A DNA stretch of 64,000 nucleotides from Mangrovicoccus algicola (GTDB lineage: Bacteria > Pseudomonadota > Alphaproteobacteria > Rhodobacterales > Rhodobacteraceae): assembly GCF_014903745.1 (NCBI RefSeq), contig NZ_JACVXA010000007.1, forward strand, positions 1-64,000, written 5' to 3'. A program made the translations under genes and the position numbers. Of this stretch, positions 54,479-64,000 are shown piece by piece; position 1 is the first letter of the stretch; each line of letters begins with the position of its first letter. The notes beneath the pieces were generated by a model. The model had not been told where the DNA came from. It saw only the letters and a program-made list of their open reading frames with translations, and did not search any database.

Positions 54479-57400
54479 GCCTGCCCGATCTCTGCCTGCG
54501 CCGCCCGGTCCTGGCCTGCGTGCTGAACCTGCTGGTGGTGCTGATCGGGGCGGTCGCGCTGACCCGGCTGCCGGTGCGCGAACTGCCCCAGACCGACACG
54601 GCCGAGGTGACGGTCCGCGTCAACTATACCGGGGCCTCCCCCGAGGTGGTCGACGCCCAGGTGACGGCGGTGATCGAGGGCGCGCTGGCGGGGATCGCCG
54701 GGCTGCGCTCCATGGAGTCGGAATCCGAACGCGGCCGCATGCGCAGCAAGCTGACCTTCGACCCGTCGGTCGATATCGACAGCGCCGCCAATGACGTGCG
54801 CAGCGCCATCGACCGGGTGACGGGCGACCTGCCCGAGGAGGCCGGCACGCCCGAGGTCGAGAAGAACGACGACGAAGGCGATCCGGTGATCCGCATGAGC
54901 GTCACCAGCGCCGACATGACGCCGATGGAACTGTCGGATTTCGCCGAGCGCATGCTGCGCGACCGGCTGGCGCGGTTGCCCGGCGTGGCGGCGGCCCAGA
55001 TCTATGGCGAACGCGTTCCCGCGATGCGCGTCTGGCTGGATGTCAGCCGCATGGCCGCCCACGGGATCACCGCGGGGGATATCGTCTCGGCGCTGCAGGC
55101 CAGCAATATCGAACTGCCCGCCGGCGAGATAGAAACCGGGGCGCGGCAGCTTCAGATCCTCGCCGATACCCGGTTCTCCTCCGTCGCGGAATTCGAGGAC
55201 ATGGTGGTGCGCGATGACGGGCTGCGGCCGCTGCGGCTGGGCGATGTGGCGCGCATCGAGATCGCCCCGGAAAACGACCAGTCCTTCTTCCGGTCGCAGG
55301 GGGTCCCCGCCCTGGGGATCGGGGTCCTGCCGCAGGCCCAGGCCAATACCGTGGCGATTTCCCGCGCCGTCCATGCCGAACTGGCCCGGATCCGGCCCTC
55401 CCTGCCCGGGGACATGCGCATCGACGTCACCACCGACGAGGCGGTCTTCATCGAAAGCTCGATCCGCGAGGTGGTCCATGTCTTCGCCGAGGCGGTGTTG
55501 CTGGTGACCGCGGTGATCTTCCTGTTCCTGGGCTCCGCCCGGCTGGCCATGGTGCCGGTCGTGACGATCCCCGTCTCGATCCTGGGGGCGGCCATCGTGA
55601 TGCTCGGGCTGGGATTCTCGGTCAATATCCTGACGCTCTTCGCGATGATCCTGGCGATCGGCCTGGTGGTCGATGACGCGATCGTCGTGCTGGAGAACAT
55701 CCAGCGCCACAGGCGGCTGGGCGTCCCCCCCGCCGAGGCGGCGCGGCGCGGCGCGAACCAGGTGAATTTCGCGGTCATCGCCACCACGGCCGTGCTGATC
55801 GCGGTGTTCCTGCCGGTCAGCTTCATGGAAGGCGAGATCGGCCAGCTTTTCGCCGAATTCGGCATCGTGCTGGCCGTGGCCGTGGCGGTGTCGGGCTTCG
55901 TCGCGCTGACGCTCTCGCCGGTTCTGGCGGCGCGGCTGATGCCCGCGAGGAACCGGGCCGGATGGCTGGCGCGCGCGGTCGATGCGGTGCTGGGCGGGCT
56001 GGAGCGCGGCTATCGCGCCGTGCTGGGCCTGATGCTGGCGCGGCCCCTGCCGCTCCTGGCGGGCACGGCCTTCGCCATCGCCTGCGCCTGGACGGCCTAT
56101 GGCACGCTGCCCCAGAAACTGACCCCGGACGAGGATCGTGGGCGCATCATCATGTTCGTCTCGGCGCAGCAGGGCTCCAGCCTGGCGGTCACCGATGCCG
56201 TCACCGCGCGGGTCGAGGACATGCTGCAGCCGCTGGTCGAAGACGGCACCGTCACCAACGTCACCTCCATCATCGGCGCCTTCGGCGAGGTGCGCCGCGC
56301 GCTGATCCTGGTCGGTCTGGCCCCCTGGGAGGACCGCGATCTGGGCGTGGAGGAGGTGATTGCCGGGCTTCGGCCGCAGCTGGCGCGCATCTCCGAGGCG
56401 GGGGTGTATCTGCGCGCGGCCGGCGGGCTGGGCATCGGGTCGAACAGCGGCAGCCTGCAATGGATGCTGGGCGGGCCGGATATCGCAACCGCCGCGGGCT
56501 GGGCCGATGAGCTGCAGGCGGCGCTGGACGGCTATGGCGGGCTCGACGGGATCGAGACCGGCTATGCCGCCAACCAGCCCGGCGCGACCCTGTCCGTGGA
56601 CCGGGTGCTGGCGCAGGATCTGGGGCTGGACGCGCAGACCGTGGCCTCGACGCTGCAGGCGCTCTTCGCCTCCCGTTCGGTCGGCGAGTATTCCCGCGAC
56701 GGCCGCCAGTACCCGGTGGTGCTGCAGGCCCGGCCCGAGGATCGCGACACGCTGGAGGACATGATGTCGGTCATGATCCGCAACGATCGCGGCGACCTGG
56801 TGCCGCTTTCGGCCTTTGCCTCGATCGCCACCGGCGCCACCGTGCCCGCCGTCACCCGCTATGACCGGCTGCATTCGGTGGAAATGGAGGCCGACCTGGT
56901 CGCGGGCACGGACCTGAGCGAGGCGATGGCGGCGGTCGAGGCGGCGATGGCGGGGCTGCCTGCGGGCGCGACCCTGGCCTGGACCGGGCAGGCGGCGGAT
57001 TTCCTCGCCTCCTCCTCGGGCGTCGCAATGGTCTTCGCCATGGCGCTGGCCATCGTCTTCCTGGTCCTCGCCGCCCAGTTCGAGAGTTTCCGCACGCCGC
57101 TGACCATCATGCTGACCGTGCCGGTGGGGCTTGCGGGCGCGGTCGCCACGCTGTGGCTGGCGGGCCAGTCGGTGAACATCTACAGCCAGGTGGGGCTGGT
57201 GCTGCTGGTCGGGCTGATGGCCAAGAACGGCATCCTGATGGTGGAATTCGCCAACCAGCTGCGCGAGGAAGGCATGGGCCTGCGCGAGGCGGCGCTGGAA
57301 GGCGCGGTGACGCGGCTGCGCCCGGTGATGATGACCACCATCGCCACGGTTCTGGGCGCGGTGCCGCTGGCCTTTGCCGAGGGCGCGGGGGCGGAGGCGC

Positions 57401-57552
57401 GGCGCGCCATCGGGCTGGTGATCGCGGGCGGGCTCAGCATCGCCTTCGTCCTGACCCTGCTGCTGACGCCGGTGATCTACCTGCTGGTCGAGAGGATCGG
57501 CCGCCGCCCCAGCGCGATCGCGGGCCATGCGGCGCCCGGTCCGGCGGAGTGA
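54475..57552 (+). CDS. RND efflux permease, second system
   Basis: A 1025-residue RND pump. TM1 is LACVLNLLVVLIGAVALTRL; the TM4 proton-relay motif is GLVVDDAIVVLENIQRH; the late block is GLMAKNGILMVEFANQLREE. It resembles the MdtBC/MexK-like branch in its short N-terminus. It is coupled to the adaptor by an ATGA overlap. No outer-membrane channel gene follows. It is convergent with a dienelactone hydrolase gene. Confidence 0.95.
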   Translation: MSLPDLCLRRPVLACVLNLLVVLIGAVALTRLPVRELPQTDTAEVTVRVNYTGASPEVVDAQVTAVIEGALAGIAGLRSMESESERGRMRSKLTFDPSVDIDSAANDVRSAIDRVTGDLPEEAGTPEVEKNDDEGDPVIRMSVTSADMTPMELSDFAERMLRDRLARLPGVAAAQIYGERVPAMRVWLDVSRMAAHGITAGDIVSALQASNIELPAGEIETGARQLQILADTRFSSVAEFEDMVVRDDGLRPLRLGDVARIEIAPENDQSFFRSQGVPALGIGVLPQAQANTVAISRAVHAELARIRPSLPGDMRIDVTTDEAVFIESSIREVVHVFAEAVLLVTAVIFLFLGSARLAMVPVVTIPVSILGAAIVMLGLGFSVNILTLFAMILAIGLVVDDAIVVLENIQRHRRLGVPPAEAARRGANQVNFAVIATTAVLIAVFLPVSFMEGEIGQLFAEFGIVLAVAVAVSGFVALTLSPVLAARLMPARNRAGWLARAVDAVLGGLERGYRAVLGLMLARPLPLLAGTAFAIACAWTAYGTLPQKLTPDEDRGRIIMFVSAQQGSSLAVTDAVTARVEDMLQPLVEDGTVTNVTSIIGAFGEVRRALILVGLAPWEDRDLGVEEVIAGLRPQLARISEAGVYLRAAGGLGIGSNSGSLQWMLGGPDIATAAGWADELQAALDGYGGLDGIETGYAANQPGATLSVDRVLAQDLGLDAQTVASTLQALFASRSVGEYSRDGRQYPVVLQARPEDRDTLEDMMSVMIRNDRGDLVPLSAFASIATGATVPAVTRYDRLHSVEMEADLVAGTDLSEAMAAVEAAMAGLPAGATLAWTGQAADFLASSSGVAMVFAMALAIVFLVLAAQFESFRTPLTIMLTVPVGLAGAVATLWLAGQSVNIYSQVGLVLLVGLMAKNGILMVEFANQLREEGMGLREAALEGAVTRLRPVMMTTIATVLGAVPLAFAEGAGAEARRAIGLVIAGGLSIAFVLTLLLTPVIYLLVERIGRRPSAIAGHAAPGPAE

Positions 57553-57573
57553 CCCGCCGGACCGGATGCCCCC

Positions 57574-58491
57574 TCACGACAGATGGGCGGCAAACCAGTC
57601 CAGCGTGCGCTGCCAGCTGAGCTCCGCCGCCGCGGCGTCGTAGCGCGGCGTGCTGTCATTGTGGAACCCGTGATTGACGCCGGGATAGACATGCGCCTCG
57701 TAGGTCTTGCCGGCCGCCTTCAGCGCCGCCTCGTAGGCCGGCCAGCCCTCGTTGATGCGGGTGTCCAGCTCGGCATATTGCAGCAGCAGCGGCGCCTCGA
57801 TCCGCGGCACGTCCTCCGCCGCCGCCTGCCGCCCGTAATAGGGCACCGATGCGCCCAGTTCCGGATAGGCGACCGCCAGCGCGTTGCAGACGCCGCCGCC
57901 ATAGCAGAAGCCGACGCAGCCGACCTTGCCGGTGCCGTCCCCGCGCCCCGTCAGATGCTCGAACCCGGCGAAGAAATCATTCATCAGCTTCGTGCCATCG
58001 ACCGTGGCCTGCAGGGCGCGCCCCTCGGTGTCATTGCCCGGATAGCCGCCGACCGAGCTGAGCCCGTCGGGCGCCAATGCCATGTAGCCTGCCTTGGCCA
58101 GCCGCCGCGCGACATCCTCGATATAGGGGTTCAGGCCGCGATTCTCGTGCACGACCAGCACCGCGGGCAGCGGATCGGCAATCGCCGCGCCCTCCCTTGC
58201 CGGGCGCACCAGATAGCCGCGCACCGTGCCATGCCCCTGGGGACTGTCATACTCGACATATTCGGGGAAGATGTCGGGATCGGTGAACTGCACCTGCTGG
58301 GCCAGCGCGTAATCGGGGCTGAGCATCTCCAGAAGCGCCAGCGCCGTGACCCCGCCCACTGCGTATTTGCCCGCGCGGTCGAGAAACTCGCGCTTGGTGA
58401 TGCGGCCATGGGCATAATAGTCGTAGAGATCGAGCAGCCGCTGATCGAAATCCGCCGCGGTCATGCGCGGCGGCTGCACCTTCTGGTCCAT
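57574..58491 (-). CDS. Dienelactone hydrolase-family protein (YghX-like)
   Basis: A 305-residue alpha/beta hydrolase with a cysteine nucleophile (C196 in GFCYGGG), the ENRG motif near residue 116, an aspartate in [12 protein letters not shown] and the histidine in NHGFHND, as in the YghX/carboxymethylenebutenolidase group. The first 65 residues are an extension with a Tat-less hydrophobic segment ([15 protein letters not shown]) that may anchor or export the protein. It stands alone between convergent RND genes and a methyltransferase. Confidence 0.9.
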   Translation of the reverse strand: MDQKVQPPRMTAADFDQRLLDLYDYYAHGRITKREFLDRAGKYAVGGVTALALLEMLSPDYALAQQVQFTDPDIFPEYVEYDSPQGHGTVRGYLVRPAREGAAIADPLPAVLVVHENRGLNPYIEDVARRLAKAGYMALAPDGLSSVGGYPGNDTEGRALQATVDGTKLMNDFFAGFEHLTGRGDGTGKVGCVGFCYGGGVCNALAVAYPELGASVPYYGRQAAAEDVPRIEAPLLLQYAELDTRINEGWPAYEAALKAAGKTYEAHVYPGVNHGFHNDSTPRYDAAAAELSWQRTLDWFAAHLS

Positions 58492-58596
58492 TTCCTGTCT
58501 CCCTGTCGGCGCGGCCTGATCGCGGGCCGCGACTCGCAGCCTAGCACGGCATCGCGGGGCCGGCGCTCACCTCTTCATCAGCCTCACCAGCCGGGT

Positions 58597-59226
58597 TCAG
58601 CCGGCGCGCCGAAACCGGTAGACGCTGGCCGGGGGCAGGTTGCGCAGGGTGCCGCCGACGCGTTCGGCCACCAGTCCCAGCGCCGCCAGGGTGGCGGGCG
58701 CAACCGGCGGGCGCGGACCGTAGGTGAACTGGTACAGGCGACCCTCGGGGCGCAGCAGCGCGAAGGCCGCCGCCAGGATGCGCCGCCGCTGGGACTGCGG
58801 CATCGACAGGAGCGGCAGGCCGCTGACCACATGGGCCGGGGGCGTCGCGAAGGCGGGGGCGATCTCGTCCAGCCGCGCCGCATCCATCTGCAGGATGCGG
58901 GCTGCCGGGAACCGCGCCTGCAGCGCCGGGATGAATTCCGCCCCGAACTCCACCAGGGTCAGGTCGCGTTCCGCGATGCCCCGCGCGATCAGCGCCCGGG
59001 TGAAGACGCCGGTGCCCGGCCCCAGCTCGATCACCGGGCCGCAGCCCGGCGCGATCTCCCGCGTCATCAGCTCCGCCAGGCGCCGCCCCGAGGGCGCGAC
59101 CGAGGAAACCCTCAGGGGGTCGGAGATCCAGGACCGAAACAGCCGCAGCCCGTCCCCGTCGGTGCAATTGCCCGCCACGGCGGGCTGCGGGATGCGGGCA
59201 AGCGGTACGTCTCTGATGCGCGGCAT
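58597..59226 (-). CDS. Class I SAM methyltransferase, PmtA/phospholipid methyltransferase-like
   Basis: A 209-residue methyltransferase. The SAM motif is VIELGPGTGVFTRALI with the acidic LVEFGAEF at the end of strand 2, and VSGLPLLSMP is the catalytic-loop block typical of bacterial phosphatidylethanolamine N-methyltransferases of the PmtA group and relatives. ATG 59226 gives a normal family length; the longer upstream frame covers low-complexity DNA. Acting on a membrane lipid is likely but not proven. Confidence 0.82.
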   Translation of the reverse strand: MPRIRDVPLARIPQPAVAGNCTDGDGLRLFRSWISDPLRVSSVAPSGRRLAELMTREIAPGCGPVIELGPGTGVFTRALIARGIAERDLTLVEFGAEFIPALQARFPAARILQMDAARLDEIAPAFATPPAHVVSGLPLLSMPQSQRRRILAAAFALLRPEGRLYQFTYGPRPPVAPATLAALGLVAERVGGTLRNLPPASVYRFRRAG

Positions 59227-59602
59227 GGATCGCCTTTTCCTGGCTGTGACTGCGGGGCCGCCTCGGCTGCAGAGCGCAGCGCGCGGGTCGGACGAGTTTG
59301 AGTCGAAAACCCTCATCTGGCAAGCACCCGCGCAGGCCAGGGCCACACAATCGCGCGCCGATGCCGTGAGGCGCCCTCCCCGGGCTTCCCCCGGGCGCCA
59401 GTGCCGCCGGGCAGGCGCGGGCCCGACCGCGACCGGCCGGGGCTCCGGCGCGGCTTCGGCCGGGTCGGGCCTTCCTTCGCCATCCGGCCCGGTGCCTTTC
59501 CCACGGCGGATTGCAGGGCCCTCTGCTGCGGCGGCATCATCCCCCGTCACCGGGTCGCCGGCCTAGCGCCCGCGCCGCGGCCAAAGCGCCTTGCGGGCGG
59601 GA
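59227..59602. other. Noncoding gap of 376 bases
   Basis: No gene was recognised between the methyltransferase start and the end of the exported-protein operon. A GGCGCCC/GGGCGCC inverted repeat (59370-59376 with 59393-59399) could be a weak terminator of the operon to the right. The promoter of the methyltransferase should lie in the AT-richer part near 59290-59325. Confidence 0.4.
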
Positions 59603-60208
59603 TCACGACCGCAGCAGGACCTTTCCGGACTCCAGCGCCTGCGCAATCTCCACGAACTGGGCCTGCCGCTCGGCCGAGCGGCTGGTGGAGCGCAGCAGGA
59701 CGGTCTGCGCCTCTGCGACCACCTCGAGCGCCTCGGCGCGGATATCGGCCTGGCGCGCCGGGGCGACGGGCACCAGCGGTCCCTGCGTGCGCTGCGGCTG
59801 CGGCCCGGTGCTACGCGCGGTGATCTGCGGCATGTCCGGATCGCGCGCCTCCCGGGCCAGCCGGTCCAGCCGCGCCGCCGCCGCCTCCAGCGCCTTGCGG
59901 GCCTCCGCCGTCTCTGGCCCGCGCGGCAGGGCGGCGGCCGCCGCCGCGATGCGGTCTCCCAGGCAGGACACCTGATAGGCCGGCTGCAGCGCGCCGCAGA
60001 AGGCGGCCGCCCCGCGCAGCACCGCCGCCGCCCCGCCCGGCCCCGCCCCGGCCCCGGCGGAAAGGGCGGCGGGAGCGGGCACGAAGATCGGTCCGACCGG
60101 ATCGACCATGCTGTCCCCGGCCCCGGCGGGGCCGCCGCCCAGCAGAAGCGCCATCGCGACCAGCCCCGTCCCGACCGGACCCCGCGCGACCCGCGCCTCA
60201 GAAGACAT
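59603..60208 (-). CDS. Exported alanine-rich helical protein, unknown
   Basis: A 201-residue protein I do not recognise. It has a signal-like segment (GPVGTGLVAMALLLGGGPAG). The rest is mostly alanine-rich helix with possible coiled-coil stretches (KALEAAAARLDRLAREA; DIRAEALEVVAEAQTVL) and two cysteines (AFCGAL and VSCLGD). Its start overlaps the end of the beta-barrel-like gene by 11 bases, so it is the third gene of the caspase-like operon. Confidence 0.6.
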   Translation of the reverse strand: MSSEARVARGPVGTGLVAMALLLGGGPAGAGDSMVDPVGPIFVPAPAALSAGAGAGPGGAAAVLRGAAAFCGALQPAYQVSCLGDRIAAAAAALPRGPETAEARKALEAAAARLDRLAREARDPDMPQITARSTGPQPQRTQGPLVPVAPARQADIRAEALEVVAEAQTVLLRSTSRSAERQAQFVEIAQALESGKVLLRS

Positions 60209-60998
60209 CGGCCGCAATCCAGTTGACCGAGACCACGACCCGCTGGCGGTCATCCTCGTCGAACACGTCGCGCATCATCGCGGTCAGCCCCCAGTTCCTC
60301 AGGCCCGGCAGGCGCAGCGAGCCGCCGAAATCGAAATTGTCGCCATTATAGGCCAGGCTGGTGCCGAAACTCTCGCTCAGCCCGATGCCGATCCCGGCGA
60401 ACAGCCCCTCCTCCTCGCCGAAATCGCTGACCGCATCGCCGCCGCCCAGCGTCAGCATCAGCGGAAAGGCCTGCGCGCCCAGCCTCAGCACCGGGAACAT
60501 GGTCAGCGAGGCCGTGACACCCGGATCGCGATCCTCGGCATCGCCCCAGGCCCCCAGGAAATCCGTCCCCAGCGCCACGAAGGTCGGCACCGCGGCCCCG
60601 GCCAGCCGATGCGAGGCCTTCACCGACAGATAGCCGGAATCGCCGAAATCATCCTCCAGCGAGGTGATGTTGGCGGTGAATTGCAGATCCACCAGCCCCT
60701 CGCCCAGCCCCATGCCGAACCCGGCCGCCACCGAGGCGTCATCCTGCGGATGGAGCCCGTCGCGCCGGTCGGTCCAGGAGGCGGCGGCAAAGACCAGCCC
60801 GTCGGGGGCCACCGTGGCGGGAGGAATGCCCAGCAGCGTGACGTTCTTGCGGAAGGCATCGGCCGCGTCGGGAATGGCGGCGGGCAGGCCGGCGCTTTCC
60901 TGGGCCCCGGCCGGCGCGGCGGCCAGGCTCAGCGCCGCCAGCCCCAGCAGAAGCGGCGGCGCCCGCCGCGCGGTCCGGATCGAAAACAGCTTTGGCAT
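60198..60998 (-). CDS. Putative outer-membrane/beta-rich exported protein
   Basis: A 266-residue exported protein with a signal peptide (PPLLLGLAALSLAAAPAGAQ). It consists of alternating amphipathic strands (VDLQFTANITSLEDDF, GYLSVKASHRLAG, GIGIGLSESFGTSLAYNG) and ends in phenylalanine (WIAADVF), which fits an outer-membrane beta-barrel. Family not recognised. It lies between the caspase-like gene and the small helical protein in one transcript. Confidence 0.65.
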   Translation of the reverse strand: MPKLFSIRTARRAPPLLLGLAALSLAAAPAGAQESAGLPAAIPDAADAFRKNVTLLGIPPATVAPDGLVFAAASWTDRRDGLHPQDDASVAAGFGMGLGEGLVDLQFTANITSLEDDFGDSGYLSVKASHRLAGAAVPTFVALGTDFLGAWGDAEDRDPGVTASLTMFPVLRLGAQAFPLMLTLGGGDAVSDFGEEEGLFAGIGIGLSESFGTSLAYNGDNFDFGGSLRLPGLRNWGLTAMMRDVFDEDDRQRVVVSVNWIAADVF

Positions 60999-61090
60999 CA
61001 CGACGTCCCGCTCCTCCTGCCGCCAGCATAACCGCAGCCCGTGGCGCTGTCCTGCACAAATTCGCATATCCGCATCCATGGCGGACCGGG

Positions 61091-62581
61091 TCATTCCGCC
61101 GCCCCGTAGGCCCGGCGCAGCCCGCGGCGCGTGCCCTCGCCGAACTGCCCGTCGATCGGCTGGTCGTAGAAGGCATTGCGGCTGAGCTCGCCCTGCAGCG
61201 CCTTGCGGGTGTCGATCCCGAACATCTCCGAGCGGGTCTGAAGGATCTCCAGCACGCTGGCATTGCCCGAGCGCAGCGCGGCATAGAGATAGCGCGCCGC
61301 CTCCGCCGGTCCCTTGCCGGGGACCAGCCCGTCATCGATCAGCGCGGCGAAGTTGAACTGCGCCTCGGGATGCCGCTGGTCGGCGGCGCGCTCGAAATAG
61401 GCCAGCGCCTGCTGCCGGTCGGGGCGCAGTCCCAGCCCTCCCTGGAAATACAGGTAGCCCAGGTCGTTCAGCGCATCGGGAAACTCCTGCGCGGCGGAGG
61501 CGCGGTAGAGATCCAGCGCCCGGCCCGGGTCCGCCTCCACGCCCAGCCCCTTCTCGTAAAGCTTGCCCAGCTCGAACTGCGCCACGGGCGATCCCGCCTC
61601 CGCGGCGCGGGCGAACAGCGTCACCGCCTCCGCCGGGCGGAAATCCCCGGCCGCGTTGAGGTGGCGATAGGCCAGCCCGACCATGGAACGCGTATCCCCC
61701 GCCCCGGCCAGCGCGACCAGCTGCGCCTCCTCCTCGGGGCGCAGCGACGCCCAGGCCAGGACCGGATCGGCGGCAGGCAGCGCGTCCTGCCCCCGGGCCG
61801 GGCCCGCGATGTAATAGGGCACGCCGGAAAGCGAGCCGTAGGTATGGGGTTCCTGCAGATTGGCGGTGCGGCGCAGCACCTCGTCGCGGACCTGGCGGAA
61901 CATCAGGCTGATCTCCAGCCCCGGCACGGTCAGCTTCTCCACCAGCGCGGCGGCGAAGGGGCTGTTGCCGTCCGTGCCGTCAAGCGCGGTCTGCCCGTCG
62001 CGCGCGGCATAGGCCACCAGGGTGCCGCGCTCGGGCGAGGCGGGCGCCATTCCGGAGGGCGGCGCGGCCGCGCCCGGCTCCGGCGCGATGCCCCCGCCCA
62101 GCGGATTGTCGCGGCAGCTGTCGAGGATCACGATCCGCATCCGCCGCGCCCCGTCCACCGTCGCCAGGAAGTCCCTTAGCGAAACGGACCGCCGCTGCAG
62201 CTCGGCATTGCTGGCCGCGGCGGCATCGACGGGCAGCAGGAAATTCTCGCCCTGCACCTGCACGCCATGGCCCGCGAAGTAGATCAGCGCCAGCTCGGCG
62301 GTCTCGGCCTCGAACGCGAAACGCCCCATCGCCGCGCGCAGATCCGCCAGCGGCGCATCCAGCACCTGCGTCACCTCGAAGCCGATCCCTGCCAGCGCTC
62401 CGGCGATGGCCCGCGCGTCGGGGACCGGGTTGTCCAGCGGTCCCAGCGCCTCGTAGCCGCCCATGCCGATCACCAGCGCGACCCGTTCTGCCGCGGCCGC
62501 AGGCAGGGGCAGCAGCAGCGCAAGCCCCAGCAGCCGGGCGGCGATGGCGGCGGCGGGGCGCCGGGGGGACGGACGCGGCAT
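61091..62581 (-). CDS. Exported caspase-like (peptidase C14) protein with Sel1 repeats
   Basis: A 496-residue protein. A signal peptide (AAIAARLLGLALLLPLPAAA) is followed by a caspase-fold domain starting at RVALVIGMGGYEALGPL, with catalytic H105 (YFAGHGVQ) and C156 (LDSCRDNP). Sel1-type helical repeats cover about 320-440 (AEAGSPVAQFELGKLYEKGLGV; PDALNDLGYLYFQGG). The C-terminus (FYDQPIDGQFGEGTRRGLRRAYG region) resembles a peptidoglycan-binding domain. ATG 62581 has GGGAGG upstream. Similar orthocaspases are common in alphaproteobacteria; targets are mostly unknown. It heads a three-gene operon of exported proteins. Confidence 0.88.
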   Translation of the reverse strand: MPRPSPRRPAAAIAARLLGLALLLPLPAAAAERVALVIGMGGYEALGPLDNPVPDARAIAGALAGIGFEVTQVLDAPLADLRAAMGRFAFEAETAELALIYFAGHGVQVQGENFLLPVDAAAASNAELQRRSVSLRDFLATVDGARRMRIVILDSCRDNPLGGGIAPEPGAAAPPSGMAPASPERGTLVAYAARDGQTALDGTDGNSPFAAALVEKLTVPGLEISLMFRQVRDEVLRRTANLQEPHTYGSLSGVPYYIAGPARGQDALPAADPVLAWASLRPEEEAQLVALAGAGDTRSMVGLAYRHLNAAGDFRPAEAVTLFARAAEAGSPVAQFELGKLYEKGLGVEADPGRALDLYRASAAQEFPDALNDLGYLYFQGGLGLRPDRQQALAYFERAADQRHPEAQFNFAALIDDGLVPGKGPAEAARYLYAALRSGNASVLEILQTRSEMFGIDTRKALQGELSRNAFYDQPIDGQFGEGTRRGLRRAYGAAE

Positions 62582-62837
62582 CTGGGGGCCTCCCTGCGGG
62601 ACGATCTGCGCCTCCATCCTAGGCGCCCCGCAGAACCCATGCAATTGCCGCGATATGTCCACCCCCGCCCGGCCCGTCATAAGAAAACCGGATGACTGAG
62701 TTCCGGTTAATCCATTTTACCCGCGCCTCCCGCTGCGCGATGGTCCCCGCGCCGCAGCCGGGCGAGGAGGATCGCAGGGCCGCAGCAGACGGAACAGGCG
62801 CCGCGGCCAGGCCCGCGCGCCCGGAGGGAGGACGACC

Positions 62838-64000
62838 ATGCTTGCACTTGCGGGCCTGCTGACGATCGCGATCGTGCTGGCGGGCATTCTTTCCAAACGC
62901 CTGTCGCCGATGGCGGCGCTGATCCTCGTGCCGATCCTCGGCGCGCTGCTGGCCGGGTTCGGCATGGCCGAGGCCGGAGGCTTCGCGCTGGACGGGATCC
63001 GGACCATCGCGCCGGTGGTGGGGATGTTCGTCTTCGCCATCCTGTTCTTCGGCGTCCTGACCGATGCCGGCACGCTGGACCCGATCGTCGCGGCGATCCT
63101 GAAACGGGTGGGCGAACGGCCCGCGCGCATCGTCCTGGGCACGGCCGTGCTGGGGGTGATCGCGCATCTCGACGGTTCGGGCGCCTCGACCTTCCTCGTC
63201 ACCGTGCCCGCGATGCTGCCGCTCTATGACCGGCTGGGGATCGACCGGCGCGTGCTGGCCTGCACCGTGGCGATGGCGGCGGGCACGGCCAACATGCTGC
63301 CCTGGGGCGGGCCGACCCTGCGCGCCGCCAGCGCGCTGCAGCTGGAGATCGGCACGCTCTACATGCCGATGGTGCCGGTGCAGCTGGCGGGGCTGGCCGC
63401 CGTGGCGGGCTTCGCCTGGTATCTGGGCCGCCGCGAGGAACGCCGCCTGGCCGCGGGGATCCCCTCGGCCTTCGCCGGCACGGGCGCGGGCGCCGGGGCG
63501 GCGACCGGCCCGCGCGAGACCGCGCGGCCGGGGCTCTTCTGGGTCAATATCGCGCTGATCCTGGCGGTGCTGGGCGCGATGATCGCCGAGCTGGCCGCGC
63601 CGGTCCTGTGCTTCATGCTGGGCACCATCGCCGCGCTGATCGTGAACTATCCCGATGTCGCCGCACAGCGCAAACGCATCGACAGCCACGCCACCGCGGC
63701 GCTGATGATGGCCTCGGTCCTGCTGGCGGCGGGGGTGTTCATCGGCATCATGAAGGGCACCGGGATGCTGACCGCGATGGCCGATTTCGCCGCCGCCCAT
63801 GTGCCCGAGGCCCATGCCGACCGGATGCCCGCCGTGCTGGCGGTCTTCGCCATGCCGCTGAGCCTGCTCTTCGATCCCGACAGCTTCTATTTCGGCATCC
63901 TGCCGGTGCTGTCGGAGGCGGGCGCGGTGCTGGGCGTGGCCCCCGAGGAGATGGGCCGCGCGGCGATGATGGGGCAGATGACCACCGGTTTCCCGGTCAG
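62838..64000 (+). CDS. CitMHS-family citrate/cation symporter, 5' part
   Basis: At least 387 residues of a CitMHS-type carrier; the gene runs off the right edge. It has about ten hydrophobic segments and family blocks [54 protein letters not shown] and [21 protein letters not shown] 62838 has an excellent ribosome site (GGAGGGAGGA). Members carry citrate complexed with divalent metal. An inverted repeat AACCGGA-N9-TCCGGTT (62686-62708) upstream may be an operator. Confidence 0.92.
   Translation, partial: MLALAGLLTIAIVLAGILSKRLSPMAALILVPILGALLAGFGMAEAGGFALDGIRTIAPVVGMFVFAILFFGVLTDAGTLDPIVAAILKRVGERPARIVLGTAVLGVIAHLDGSGASTFLVTVPAMLPLYDRLGIDRRVLACTVAMAAGTANMLPWGGPTLRAASALQLEIGTLYMPMVPVQLAGLAAVAGFAWYLGRREERRLAAGIPSAFAGTGAGAGAATGPRETARPGLFWVNIALILAVLGAMIAELAAPVLCFMLGTIAALIVNYPDVAAQRKRIDSHATAALMMASVLLAAGVFIGIMKGTGMLTAMADFAAAHVPEAHADRMPAVLAVFAMPLSLLFDPDSFYFGILPVLSEAGAVLGVAPEEMGRAAMMGQMTTGFPV

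Overview
The window is GC-rich, densely packed DNA of Rhodobacteraceae type (Paracoccus-like in gene content). It opens inside a ParA gene followed by ParB and two palindromic parS-like sites. This suggests a plasmid or chromid whose replication gene lies to the left of base 1. Placement is by family resemblance only; no rRNA, tRNA, CRISPR array or intact insertion sequence was seen.

Layout. 1-3.6 kb: parAB, parS pair, a GSU2403-type nucleotidyltransferase and a divergent unknown gene, separated by two inverted repeats. 3.9-13.2 kb: a CpxRA-like two-component operon with a NAPE-PLD-like lipoprotein hydrolase, divergent from an RND efflux pair, an SDR and a beta-barrel protein. A perfect CpxR-type box (GTAAA-N5-GTAAA) lies between them. 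13.3-31.7 kb: a catabolic island made of a cyclic-amide hydrolase, M20 carbamoylase-type hydrolase, UbiD decarboxylase, TRAP transporter, histidine-ammonia-lyase-type enzyme, FAD D-2-hydroxyacid dehydrogenase and aminotransferase on the + strand, then TetR, a FepA-like receptor, LysR, a TIGR02444 protein and UbiX. Degenerate inverted copies of one module (ubiX / TIGR02444 / amidohydrolase) bound the island. At the left edge only the amidohydrolase is intact, with ubiX and TIGR02444 decayed. At the right edge ubiX and TIGR02444 are intact and the amidohydrolase has decayed.

31.7-39.6 kb: a peptide/nickel-type ABC transporter with an isocitrate lyase/PEP mutase-superfamily enzyme, controlled by a divergent LacI regulator with two near-identical operators. 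39.8-57.6 kb: a catecholate siderophore region. It has a TRAP transporter translationally coupled to a Tat-exported esterase, a YncE-like beta-propeller, EntE, a free aryl carrier protein, an EntF-type NRPS (C-A-T-TE with a serine code), a FepA-like receptor with a strong terminator, and an RND pump. Genes making 2,3-dihydroxybenzoate (entCBA) and the phosphopantetheinyl transferase are absent from the window. 57.6-64 kb: a dienelactone hydrolase, a methyltransferase, a three-gene operon of exported proteins headed by a caspase-like/Sel1 protein, and the start of a CitMHS-type carrier cut by the window edge.

How the genes may work together. The catabolic island looks like one pathway for an imidazole- or aromatic-type 2-hydroxy/amino acid: import by TRAP, oxidation, transamination, deamination, prFMN-dependent decarboxylation and cyclic-ureide opening. 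The order and the substrate are inference. In the siderophore region, receptor uptake, periplasmic esterolysis and TRAP import of the freed carboxylate could form a recycling loop that supplies the assembly line.
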